Part shown: positions 6,204-12,908 of the stretch, one piece after another
How positions within the stretch are numbered: position 1 is the stretch's first letter
Layout: every line of letters starts with the position of its first letter
Source of the DNA: UMGS1840 sp045661305
GTDB lineage: Bacteria > Bacillota > Clostridia > UMGS1840
Direction: 5' to 3'
DNA: 12,908 nt
NCBI GenBank assembly: GCA_045661305.1
Contig: JAZRFJ010000021.1
Coordinates: 1 to 12,908, forward strand
Translations under genes and position numbers: made by a program
Notes under the pieces: model-generated
Databases searched by the model: none
Told to the model about the DNA's origin: nothing
The model's input: the letters and a program-made list of their open reading frames with translations, nothing else

Positions 6204-7937
6204 TTAAAACACATCCGGTTTTTCCGCAAGAATTAAAAGATTTGAAGCCTCGCACCAACAGCTTCCGTTAAATACACCACCAATACATCTCTTACTTTCC
6301 CAATCAGACATATTTACTCTCTCGCATATAAACCCCTGAGGTAACTTCTCCGGCTCTGCTTTTATTGAATCATCATTAAGAAGGCTGGCGTCTTTGGGAA
6401 CATCCCAACTCCATATCGGCTTGTCATCTCTTGACATATACTGACTGACAGTAAGTGCCATATCCAAGAATAATTCCTTATACAGTTCATTTCCTGTCCA
6501 TTTATAAACCTTATAAATACTCACACCGGAAAGAGTACAAATTCCAGGTGCAGAATGTTTGTTCTGTGCATTTGCAAAAACACTTCCGACAGTTTTCATA
6601 TCGTGCTTTCCAAATTCACTTTCAATTGGAAACTTATAGTTATACCCAACAATCCAACTACTTACAAATTCCGTCATATAAATAGAATAATCTAGCCATT
6701 TTTGTTCATTGGTCTTTTCGTAAATAAGTGTTAAACTTTCAAGAAGCGCAGCTGCACTCTCACTGTCAGGGCACATAAGGATTTCACCGGGTCCACCCGT
6801 TGTATAACCATTAATTGCATCTTTTTTATACATCGCTTCAGCACTTATTTTTGCAATTTCAAGATATTTTTTATTCCCAAAAAATTCATAAGCTTTAACC
6901 AAAGATGCAGGAACAATCGCACCTGCAGTTGAGTTACCGACAATAATTTCACCTGTATCACAATCGTGGAACTGTCCGAACTGACCGTATTTTTCCCATA
7001 TCCATACAAATCTGTCAGCAAGCCTTTTAGCACCATCAACCATTTTTTGCGGAACTGCATCCATTAATTCAAAATGTTTGAATGAAAAATAAAGTGCATC
7101 GGCAGACTTTCTTATAAATACCCATTTTTCAGTCCCCACTGTTCTGTGACCGTCATTTCTTTTATCCGAAAATCCGTAGAAAAATCCGCTTGGAGATTGA
7201 TTATCATATAAATATTCAAGAGTTTTTACTGCCCTTTCGTATTCAAGCTTGCCACCAAGCTTCATAAGAGGATAGCTTGATATCGCACCACCGCACCAAC
7301 CGGGCTGCCATTGACCTTTGGCATCTATATCGTAAAATGTTCCCGTCCAGTTCATCGTGTTAAACTTATTTTTCTGAATTTCAAACTGTTCTTCATCTGA
7401 AAGAACTTCGGGTCTTTTATCATCAAGTCCCATTATTTTTCTGTTTTTAAAATATATTTTGAAAAACTGTTCCATACTTTCACAGTCTTCTTCTATAATT
7501 TTATGAGGAATATCTGCTTTGATATCTACATATTTTTCAGTATTTTTCTTCATGTGTGGCCAACGATAGATTTCATCTCTGTATGCAGGATAAGTAAGAA
7601 TTATTTTTCCTTTTTCATAAGCAAGACCAATGTTTTCCCCGTTGATTTCCTGAACCGTATATACATAAAAAGCTTTATTTATCTTTTTGTTATACACACA
7701 AACACAAGGAACGGAAACATCACCCGTTGTTACCTGAATTGTCCCCGAGCCATCTTTATTAAGTCTTGGAACATCAGTGATTGTTATTTCCATATCGACC
7801 TTTGCCTCTTCCGGCTTATACATAGGCGGATAATCTCTTTTCAAAACATCAAATTTATTTCCGTTATATGCACACGCAGGAAAAAGAACATATTCACTTC
7901 CATCACAGCTTGGTATATTTATTTCTATTCTTGACAT
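6204..7937 (-). CDS. Putative (alpha/alpha)-toroid glycoside hydrolase, family not assigned
   Basis: 577 residues with no signal peptide, so probably cytoplasmic. Residues about 1-150 look like a beta-rich N-terminal domain (alternating hydrophobic strands such as ADMEITITD-type and GTIQVTTGDVSVPCVCVY). The rest reads as helical hairpins with turn motifs typical of six-hairpin glycosidases: GQWQPGWCGGAISSYPL, NQSPSGFFYGFSDKRNDG, FGQFHDCDTGEIIVGNST, NGYTTGGPGEILMCPDSES and CIGGVFNGSCWCEASNLLIL. Candidate acidic catalytic residues lie in these loops but cannot be assigned. The ATG is 8 nt after the xylA stop, and its ribosome binding site TAGGTGAT overlaps that stop codon, so it is co-translated with xylA. 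Its place between xylA and rhaA suggests release of xylose or rhamnose from imported oligosaccharides. Epimerase or lyase activity on the same fold is possible. Confidence 0.6.
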   Translation of the reverse strand: MSRIEINIPSCDGSEYVLFPACAYNGNKFDVLKRDYPPMYKPEEAKVDMEITITDVPRLNKDGSGTIQVTTGDVSVPCVCVYNKKINKAFYVYTVQEINGENIGLAYEKGKIILTYPAYRDEIYRWPHMKKNTEKYVDIKADIPHKIIEEDCESMEQFFKIYFKNRKIMGLDDKRPEVLSDEEQFEIQKNKFNTMNWTGTFYDIDAKGQWQPGWCGGAISSYPLMKLGGKLEYERAVKTLEYLYDNQSPSGFFYGFSDKRNDGHRTVGTEKWVFIRKSADALYFSFKHFELMDAVPQKMVDGAKRLADRFVWIWEKYGQFGQFHDCDTGEIIVGNSTAGAIVPASLVKAYEFFGNKKYLEIAKISAEAMYKKDAINGYTTGGPGEILMCPDSESAAALLESLTLIYEKTNEQKWLDYSIYMTEFVSSWIVGYNYKFPIESEFGKHDMKTVGSVFANAQNKHSAPGICTLSGVSIYKVYKWTGNELYKELFLDMALTVSQYMSRDDKPIWSWDVPKDASLLNDDSIKAEPEKLPQGFICERVNMSDWESKRCIGGVFNGSCWCEASNLLILAEKPDVF

Positions 7938-7945
7938 TTTATCAC

Positions 7946-9259
7946 CTACCCAAATATTATATTATTTATTATTCCCTGAAGTGATTCCTGTCTTCCGCTT
8001 CCCGGGAGTGAAGCATTTTTTAATTTAAGTGCATAATCGGAAAGTTCTTCTAATTTTGCATCTCCACTCAAAATTTTACGGCCAATTTCACTTTCAAAGC
8101 TTGAATATTTATTTTTCAAAAATTCGTCTATTCTTCCGTCTTCAATAATTTTTGCAGCATTTATAAGACCTAAAGCATAAGTATCCATTGCTAAAATAAA
8201 CGCATAGAACATATCTTCATAGGTATAGCTTGCTCTTCTTGTTTTAGCATCAAAATTAAATCCGCCTGTTAAACCGCCTGCTTTTAAAACCTCATACATA
8301 CAAAATGTTGCATCATATACATTTGAAGGAAATTCATCAGTATCCCATCCCAATAATAAATCCCCCTGATTTGCATCAATTGAGCCGAGCATTCCGTTAA
8401 TTGCAGATATTCTTAATTCGTGTTCAAAGGTGTGTCCGGCTAAAGTTGCGTGGTTTGCCTCAATATTCATTTTGAAGTCCTTGTCAAGACCATAATATCT
8501 CAAAAATCCAATAGCAGTCGATGCGTCAAAATCGTATTGGTGCTTCATCGGTTCCTTCGGCTTAGGCTCAATATAAAAGTCGCCTTCAAATCCGATTGAA
8601 CGACTATATTCAACTGCCATTTTCATAAGGCGTGCAATATTTTCCTGCTCAAATTTAACATCTGTATTGATAAGGATTTCATATCCCTCTCTACCGCCCC
8701 AGAAAACGTAACCTTTACCGCCAAGCTTAACTGTAAGGTCAAGTGCCTTTTTTGTCTGCGCTGCTGCAAAGCAGAAAACATCTGCAGAGCAGGTACTTCC
8801 GGCACCGCTTAAAAATCTCGGATTGGAAAACATATTTGCAGTTCCCCATAAGCATTTTATACCTGTTTCATTCATTTTTTCAAGAATGTAATCTGAGATT
8901 TCATCAAGTCTTTTATTTGTTTCATTTATATCGTCTGACTCAGGCACCAAATCAACATCATGGAAACAAAAATACTTTATGCCAAGCTTCTGCATAAATT
9001 CAAAGCCTGCTTCAACCTTTCTTCTTGCGTGCTCCATTGTGCCTTTTTCACAACCAAACGATTTGTCGGCAGTATCACGCCCAAACATATCAGTTCCCGC
9101 AGCACAAAGATTATGCCACCAAGCCATTGCAAAAGGAAGATGCTCCTCCATTGTTTTTCCTAAAATCACTCTGTCTTTATCATAATATTTAAAAGCAAAC
9201 GGATTTGTGCTTTCCTTCCCCTCGTATTTAATTTCGGGTATATCTTTAAAATAAGTCAT
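7946..9259 (-). CDS. xylA: Xylose isomerase
   Basis: 437 residues, the length of class II xylose isomerases. It interconverts D-xylose and D-xylulose with two divalent metals in a TIM barrel. Seen directly: FCFHDVDLVPE with catalytic His100 and Asp103; FWGGREGYE (186-193); EPKPKEP with metal ligand Glu231 and Lys233; MNIEANHATLAGHTFEHEL with Glu267 and His270; GSIDANQGDLLLGWDTDEFP with Asp295, Asp306 and Asp308. All expected active-site residues are present. AAAGGAG precedes the start; it lies inside the last codons of xylB, whose stop is only 3 nt away, so the two are one operon. It is followed after 8 nt by the putative glycosidase. Confidence 0.97.
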   Translation of the reverse strand: MTYFKDIPEIKYEGKESTNPFAFKYYDKDRVILGKTMEEHLPFAMAWWHNLCAAGTDMFGRDTADKSFGCEKGTMEHARRKVEAGFEFMQKLGIKYFCFHDVDLVPESDDINETNKRLDEISDYILEKMNETGIKCLWGTANMFSNPRFLSGAGSTCSADVFCFAAAQTKKALDLTVKLGGKGYVFWGGREGYEILINTDVKFEQENIARLMKMAVEYSRSIGFEGDFYIEPKPKEPMKHQYDFDASTAIGFLRYYGLDKDFKMNIEANHATLAGHTFEHELRISAINGMLGSIDANQGDLLLGWDTDEFPSNVYDATFCMYEVLKAGGLTGGFNFDAKTRRASYTYEDMFYAFILAMDTYALGLINAAKIIEDGRIDEFLKNKYSSFESEIGRKILSGDAKLEELSDYALKLKNASLPGSGRQESLQGIINNIIFG

Positions 9260-9262
9260 TTT

Positions 9263-10747
9263 TTATTCTCCTTTTATTTCTTTATAAACATCCTTTAATG
9301 CAGGATATATTTTTTTATAATTGTTATATTTTTCGTTGTATTTTTCAATAAGGCTTTCATCAGGCTTAACAGTCTGTGTTTTTCTTATAAGCTTATCGGT
9401 ACATTCTTTTACTGAACTATATTCCCCCAATGCAACCATTGAAAGAAGCGCAGCACCATAACCGGGACCTTCCTCATAAGCAGGTATTTCAAGCTCGATT
9501 CCAAGAATATTACTTAAAATTTTTCTCCATAAATGCGACTTTGCACCGCCACCACAAACTGTGCTTCTTTCTATTTTTATTCCCAAAGATTTTGCAACCT
9601 CAAAGCTATCCCTCACTGCAAAGCATACTCCCTCAAGAACTGAAAGAACAATATCTTCTCTTTTTGTGTCGGCTCTCAGTCCAAAGAAAACGCCTCTTGC
9701 ATCTGTATCATTTATCGGGCTTCTTTCTCCCATAAGATACGGAAGAAAATAAATATGATTATTTCCGAGCATTTCTTCATTTATTGACTTTTGTTCTGCA
9801 CCGTAATCCTTAGTTTTTAAGATTTCATCACAGAACCATTTATTGCACGATGCTGCAGATAACATACAGCCCATAAGATGAAAACCACCATCGGAATGAC
9901 AGAAAGAATGAAGTGCATTATTTTTATCTACTCCGAAATTTTTTGATGAAATAAAAATTGTTCCTGAAGTACCGAGAGAAATATTGCATTTTCCTTCCCC
10001 TGTTGTCGCTGTTCCGATTGCGGCACCTGCATTGTCACCTGCACCTGCACAGACAATAACATCTTCGCACAAATCAAGTTCCTCTGCAATTTCTTTTTTG
10101 ATATTTCCGATTTTTTCATAGCTTTCAAAAAGCTTCGGAAGCATTTGTTCAGATATACCGCAGATTTTCATCATTCCTTCTGACCATTTTTTGTTTTTCA
10201 CATCAAGAAGAAGCATTCCCGAAGCATCGGAATAATCTGTTGAATGAACACCTGTAAGAAGATAATTTATGTAGTCCTTTGGAAGCATAATTTTTGATAT
10301 TTTATCAAAATTATCTTTTTCATTATTTTGCATCCATAAAATTTTCGGAGCAGTAAAGCCTGCAAAGGCAATATTTGCAGTTAAAGAAGAAAGCTTCTCT
10401 TTTCCGATAACAGTATTAAGATAATCTGTTTCCTTATCACATCTGCCATCATTCCACAAAATTGCGGGACGGATAACATTATCCTCTTTATCCAGAGCGA
10501 CAAGTCCATGCATTTGTCCGCAAACACCAATTGCCTTGATTTTATCCTTTTCAATTCCTGATATAAGCTTCTTTACACCGCTTCTGAATGCATCCCACCA
10601 ATCAGAAGGATTTTGCTCGCTCCACCCTGCTTTTGGATAATATACGTCATATATCTCAAAAACACTGTTTAAAATTTTTCCTTCTGAATCAATAAGAAGA
10701 AGCTTCAACGCAGATGTTCCAAGGTCTGCACCGATATAAAGGTTCAT
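9263..10747 (-). CDS. xylB: Xylulokinase
   Basis: 494 residues, FGGY carbohydrate kinase family, full length. It phosphorylates D-xylulose to D-xylulose 5-phosphate for the pentose phosphate pathway. The N-terminal actin-like domain begins YIGADLGTSALKLLLIDSEG, with GQMHGLVALD (77-86) as the substrate-binding stretch and ILWNDGR after it. The catalytic base is Asp238 in CAGAGDNAGAAIG. ISLGTSGTIF and VCGGGAKSHLWRKI are the C-terminal nucleotide-binding motifs. The start at 10747 has AAAGGGG about 10 nt upstream. First gene of the minus-strand operon, divergent from the AraC regulator across 129 nt. Rhamnulokinase is the main alternative within the fold, but overall similarity and the xylA linkage favour xylulokinase. 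Confidence 0.94.
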   Translation of the reverse strand: MNLYIGADLGTSALKLLLIDSEGKILNSVFEIYDVYYPKAGWSEQNPSDWWDAFRSGVKKLISGIEKDKIKAIGVCGQMHGLVALDKEDNVIRPAILWNDGRCDKETDYLNTVIGKEKLSSLTANIAFAGFTAPKILWMQNNEKDNFDKISKIMLPKDYINYLLTGVHSTDYSDASGMLLLDVKNKKWSEGMMKICGISEQMLPKLFESYEKIGNIKKEIAEELDLCEDVIVCAGAGDNAGAAIGTATTGEGKCNISLGTSGTIFISSKNFGVDKNNALHSFCHSDGGFHLMGCMLSAASCNKWFCDEILKTKDYGAEQKSINEEMLGNNHIYFLPYLMGERSPINDTDARGVFFGLRADTKREDIVLSVLEGVCFAVRDSFEVAKSLGIKIERSTVCGGGAKSHLWRKILSNILGIELEIPAYEEGPGYGAALLSMVALGEYSSVKECTDKLIRKTQTVKPDESLIEKYNEKYNNYKKIYPALKDVYKEIKGE

Positions 10748-10815
10748 AACTTTTCTTTCCCCTTTCTGTTTTTTTACATGTTTTTATTTTATAACATAAA
10801 TATATCACAAAAGAC

Positions 10816-10844
10816 TTGACATTTCTCGCAAAAAAGTATATAAT
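10816..10844 (+). promoter_or_regulatory. Consensus promoter of the AraC-family regulator
   Basis: TTGACA (10816-10821), a 17-nt spacer and TATAAT (10839-10844), an exact consensus. The start site would fall near 10851, 26 nt before the ATG. The strength of the promoter suggests the regulator gene is controlled by repression or is made constitutively. Confidence 0.85.
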
Positions 10845-10848
10845 ATAT

Positions 10849-10863
10849 AGACAAAATTTGTCT
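10849..10863. promoter_or_regulatory. 15-nt palindrome over the regulator transcription start (possible operator)
   Basis: AGACAAAATTTGTCT is a perfect inverted repeat around a central A, immediately downstream of the -10 element and covering the predicted start site. A protein bound there would block the consensus promoter, so an operator is plausible. AraC proteins more often bind direct repeats, so the binding factor is uncertain. Confidence 0.45.
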
Positions 10864-10876
10864 TTTGAGGTGATTT

Positions 10877-11671
10877 ATGTTTTATCAGTTTGATCATTTC
10901 GGACTTTCGGAGGATTTTACGAAGGAATACGGAAGAAACTTCAATTTTCCCGTTCATCTTCATCAGTCCTTCGAGCTTATAAACGTTATATCAGGCATTA
11001 TGGAAATAACGGTTGACAGCAAAGAATACACTTTAAATGCAGGTGAATCTCTTCTGGTATTTCCAAATCAGGTACATTCTCTCAGGAGTAATCAAAGCGA
11101 GCATGTGCTTTTTATTTTTTCGCCTGACTTAGTAAAAGCATATACTCTGAAGGTATCAAAAACCGTCCCTGAAAGTAATGTGTTCAAAATAGACAGTTAT
11201 ATACTTAGCTCTCTTGACGGACTTTCTGAAGAATCCCCATTAATAGAGAAAAAAGGAATTTTATATACCATGTGCTCAATTTTTGATAAATCAGCTGTAT
11301 ACAAAGAAAGACTTTATATTGAAAAAGAGTTATTATACAAAATCTTTAATTTTGTGGAATCAAATTTCAATAAGGACTGTTCGCTTGAAGAACTTTCAAA
11401 AGAGACGGGATACAGTTATTCACATCTTTCAAGATTTTTCAAAAAAATAACCGGTATATCCTTTAACACATATGTAAATCAGCATAGAATAAAAAATGCC
11501 TGTTATTTTTTAAAAAATTCTGACTGCTCTGTTTTACAATGTGCTATAGATTGCGGATATAGATCACTAAGAAGCTTCAACAGAAATTTTATAAACTTTC
11601 TTTCAGTAACACCGAAACAGTTCCGTGAAAACGGCAAAAAAATATTAGGAGACATAAAAAATGATAAATAA
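10877..11671 (+). CDS. AraC-family transcriptional regulator of the sugar locus
   Basis: 264 residues from the ATG at 10877, with GAGGTGA just upstream. The N-terminal cupin sensor domain (about 1-130) shows FPVHLHQSFELINVISG with the paired His27/His29 and Glu33, then AGESLLVFPNQVHSLR with His67; this pocket usually binds a sugar. The C-terminal double helix-turn-helix (about 165-255) contains DCSLEELSKETGYSYSHLSR and the signature DCGYRSLRSFNRNF followed by VTPKQFREN. Divergent transcription from xylB points to control of the xyl operon, with xylose or rhamnose as inducer. Its 3' end overlaps by 11 nt the start of the GH78-like remnant, so the regulator once headed an operon with a rhamnosidase. 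Intact. Confidence 0.93.
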   Translation: MFYQFDHFGLSEDFTKEYGRNFNFPVHLHQSFELINVISGIMEITVDSKEYTLNAGESLLVFPNQVHSLRSNQSEHVLFIFSPDLVKAYTLKVSKTVPESNVFKIDSYILSSLDGLSEESPLIEKKGILYTMCSIFDKSAVYKERLYIEKELLYKIFNFVESNFNKDCSLEELSKETGYSYSHLSRFFKKITGISFNTYVNQHRIKNACYFLKNSDCSVLQCAIDCGYRSLRSFNRNFINFLSVTPKQFRENGKKILGDIKNDK

Positions 11672-11911
11672 TTCAATAAAAGAAATTGAAAAAATTGCAC
11701 CAACCATTATATTCTCACCCCAAAAAATGAATTTGTGATAAACTTCGGACAAATTATATCAGGATATACGGAAATAAGTCTTAAAGGAAAAAAAGGAGAT
11801 AAAATTGTTGCCCATCATAAAGAATCATTAGACAGTGATGGTAATTTTTCCCCTGAAAATGATAATCAAACTTTAGCATATATTTTAAACGGTGAGAAAG
11901 AAGAAATACTA
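11661..11911 (+). pseudogene. Alpha-L-rhamnosidase-like (GH78) gene, frameshifted and truncated
   Basis: The ATG at 11661 overlaps the AraC stop and has AGGAG at 11647-11651, 9 nt upstream, so this is the native start. The first frame gives MINNSIKEIEKIAPTIIFSP and stops at 11736-11738. In the shifted frame it continues EFVINFGQIISGYTEISLKG, then KKGDKIVAHHKESLDSDGNF and YILNGEKEE. This matches the segment before the catalytic toroid of bacterial GH78 enzymes (D-F-G-Q-N-x-x-G-Y, G-K-x-G-D, H-x-E-x-L-D-x-D-G-N-F, Y-x-L-x-G-E-x-E-E). The frame is lost at a run of six A (11722-11727); one more A would restore it. Homology stops at about 11911, at the RAYT, before H-F-T-F-x-G-F-R-Y and the whole catalytic domain. 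It cannot make an active enzyme. Confidence 0.78.
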
Positions 11912-12429
11912 TAACACACTTGGTAACTGACAAACTCATCTAAACTTATCATTTGCAGTAAAAAATCTGTATCGGTTAAATTACTTTTATCCAAATATTC
12001 TGAATAACTACCATAACAATAGTTTTCAACTTTATCTACAATTCCGGCTTTTATTGGGTTCTGATGAATGTATCTTATTAAATGTAAGAAATATTCATCT
12101 ATTTCTACAGGAACACTTTTGTATCTATTTGCAATCAATGCACCGCTTCTGCCATATTTAATATTATACCACCTGGCATATTTTGTTAAAATACGTTTCA
12201 TTATCAGTGATATATCACCGGTATTTTTCTCTTTCAAAACAATATGTACATGATTGCTCATAAAACAATATGCATATATTTCAAAATTCAAATCTTCTTT
12301 CACTTTCGATATCGTTTCTTTCAATTTCTCATAATCTGCATTTTCTTCAAAAATGTTTTGCTGATTAACTCCACGAAATAAAACATGGTATACTCCACTT
12401 ACGCTGATAGTTCTTGCTAACCTGCTCAT
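11866..12429 (-). CDS. REP-associated tyrosine transposase (RAYT, IS200/Y1-like)
   Basis: 187 residues from ATG 12427-12429, with AAGGAAG upstream. The Y1 transposase domain is complete: HVLFRGVNQQNIFEE near the start, the metal-binding HxH in FMSNHVHIVLKE (His60/His62), KYARWYNIKYGRSG, and RYIHQNPIKAGIV with the candidate catalytic Tyr120 in this segment. RAYTs are single-copy, HUH-type nucleases that act on short palindromic elements. The last 14 residues and the stop codon (11866-11910) come from antisense reading of the GH78 remnant, so the natural C-terminus has been replaced by host sequence. Own promoter at 12450-12478. It is flanked on both sides by truncated sugar genes. Confidence 0.88.
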   Translation of the reverse strand: MSRLARTISVSGVYHVLFRGVNQQNIFEENADYEKLKETISKVKEDLNFEIYAYCFMSNHVHIVLKEKNTGDISLIMKRILTKYARWYNIKYGRSGALIANRYKSVPVEIDEYFLHLIRYIHQNPIKAGIVDKVENYCYGSYSEYLDKSNLTDTDFLLQMISLDEFVSYQVCYSISSFSPFKIYAKV

Positions 12430-12506
12430 TCTATCACTTCCTTAACCAAAGTATACCATACTTCTTTTTGTTTGTCAAAAAAAATGTACGTCCCCAAGTG
12501 GCTCCC
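11912..12506 (-). mobile_element. RAYT-containing insertion (boundaries inferred)
   Basis: The boundaries are where homology to GH78 ends (about 11911) and where homology to rhaA begins (12507). CACTTGG occurs inverted near the two ends (11917-11923 on the plus strand, 12494-12500 on the minus strand). The right end holds a GTCCCC-containing stretch (12490-12495) before the gene promoter. No target duplication is visible, as expected for Y1 transposases. Both neighbours are truncated, so sequence was probably also lost here. Confidence 0.5.
12450..12478 (-). promoter_or_regulatory. Promoter of the RAYT gene
   Basis: TTGACA (12473-12478), a 17-nt spacer and TATACT (12450-12455) on the minus strand, about 20 nt upstream of the ATG region. 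Close to consensus. Confidence 0.75.
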
Positions 12507-12627
12507 TTACATCATCACCCTGCCAGCAATGAGGTGAGACAGGGATATTTTTTAATGTTTCAATCGCTTTATCCGTATCTACACCTAATTTTGCGTAAAT
12601 TTCTTTTGCTTGTTCGTATCTTGTCAT
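12507..12627 (-). pseudogene. rhaA: Truncated second rhaA (N-terminal 40 codons)
   Basis: From ATG 12625-12627 the frame encodes MTRYEQAKEIYAKLGVDTDK and continues AIETLKNIPVSPHCWQGDDV. This is nearly identical to the start of the complete RhaA at 5898, with changes such as T7A, R8K, K12A and L32P. Similarity ends after GDDV at 12507, next to the RAYT, and the frame soon stops. Nucleotide similarity between the copies is high but clearly diverged (many third-position changes), so this was a paralogue rather than a recent copy. An AGAGGAGAAAG ribosome binding site is retained. It lies 43 nt after the esterase-like gene, as if in one operon. Confidence 0.88.
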
Positions 12628-12670
12628 AACTCTTTCTCCTCTGTGTTTTTATATTTCGGCTTAATAATAA

Positions 12671-12908
12671 CTATAAATTTTCTATCCACATTACTGCCTG
12701 CTCAACCCATTTTGCCGCCGCAGGTTTTATATATTCAGGATTACCAACTGCTGTTATATGATTTCCAAGTGCTAATCCGTGTGGCGCATCAGGATAAACA
12801 TGAAGCTCAAATACTATATTTTTGTCTGCACAAGCATAGGCAAGGTCAAGAGAATTTTTAACAGCTACAGTTTTATCGTTTGAAGTATGAACCATAAATA
12901 TAGGACTT
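12671..12908 (-). CDS. Alpha/beta-hydrolase (esterase-like), C-terminal part, partial
   Basis: The frame enters from the right edge of the window and ends with TAG at 12671-12673. It reads SPIFMVHTSNDKTVAVKNSL, then a strand ELHVYPDAPHGLALGN, and ends in a helix KWVEQAVMWIENL. This is the C-terminal part of the alpha/beta-hydrolase fold with two members of the triad: Asp in SNDKTV and His in APHGL. Esterases of the acetyl-xylan/BD-FAE type have this arrangement and often sit in plant-polysaccharide loci. The nucleophile serine is outside the window, so the substrate cannot be determined. It is followed by the truncated second rhaA, which suggests a deacetylation step in the same sugar pathway. 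Confidence 0.75.
   Translation of the reverse strand, partial: SPIFMVHTSNDKTVAVKNSLDLAYACADKNIVFELHVYPDAPHGLALGNHITAVGNPEYIKPAAAKWVEQAVMWIENL

Noticed and set aside
7503..7934. Plus-strand open frame of 143 codons opposite the putative glycosidase
   Set aside because: It is a shadow of the minus-strand gene, with no promoter or Shine-Dalgarno and an unnatural Ile/Phe/Tyr-rich translation.
10748..10815. Promoter and catabolite-repression (cre) site for xylB
   Set aside because: A promoter is expected here, but no -35/-10 pair with good spacing and no convincing cre match was found on the minus strand.

Overview
The window is AT-rich DNA that reads as the chromosome of an anaerobic, spore-forming Firmicute (class Clostridia). 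The evidence is strong AGGAGG-type ribosome binding sites, A/T-rich codon use, TTGACA/TATAAT promoters, and a remnant of the spore-coat manganese-catalase-like protein CotJC. No species can be named from the sequence.

Layout. (1) 1-2945 is a mosaic of mobile DNA. It holds the tail of an IS3-family transposase, an internal piece of cotJC, a large serine recombinase (-) preceded by a 45-codon gene, and a leader with a strong promoter, two terminator-like hairpins and a 27-codon leader ORF. (2) 2946-4612 holds sfsA (-), an unannotated frameshifted remnant of a NADAR-domain (YbiA-like) gene, and an overlapping pair, a sigma-70-like protein and a small HTH protein, that resembles ORF7/ORF8 of Tn916-type elements. 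(3) 4563-11671 is a sugar-catabolism locus. On the minus strand the order is xylB, xylA, an unassigned (alpha/alpha)-toroid putative glycosidase, rhaA, then a clear terminator. A divergent AraC-family regulator with a consensus promoter lies upstream of xylB. (4) 11661-12908 is a damaged second rhamnose segment. It holds the first ~80 codons of a GH78 alpha-L-rhamnosidase-like gene (one-base frameshift, then truncated), a REP-associated tyrosine transposase (RAYT), the first 40 codons of a second rhaA, and the C-terminus of an alpha/beta-hydrolase (esterase-like) that runs off the window.

How it works together. XylA and XylB convert D-xylose to xylulose 5-phosphate, and RhaA converts L-rhamnose to L-rhamnulose. 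The unassigned glycosidase sits between the two isomerases, 8 nt after xylA, so it probably releases or trims a xylose- and/or rhamnose-containing glycan. The AraC protein is the obvious candidate regulator. rhaB and rhaD are not in the window. The GH78, rhaA' and esterase remnants suggest that a larger rhamnose/xylan-type utilisation locus was broken at or around the RAYT.

The most noteworthy items are the unassigned glycosidase in a mixed xylose/rhamnose operon, the recombinase abutting a truncated sporulation gene, the unusual leader upstream of that recombinase, and four gene remnants (cotJC, NADAR, GH78, rhaA') that ordinary ORF calling would miss. I see no CRISPR array, tRNA or rRNA.
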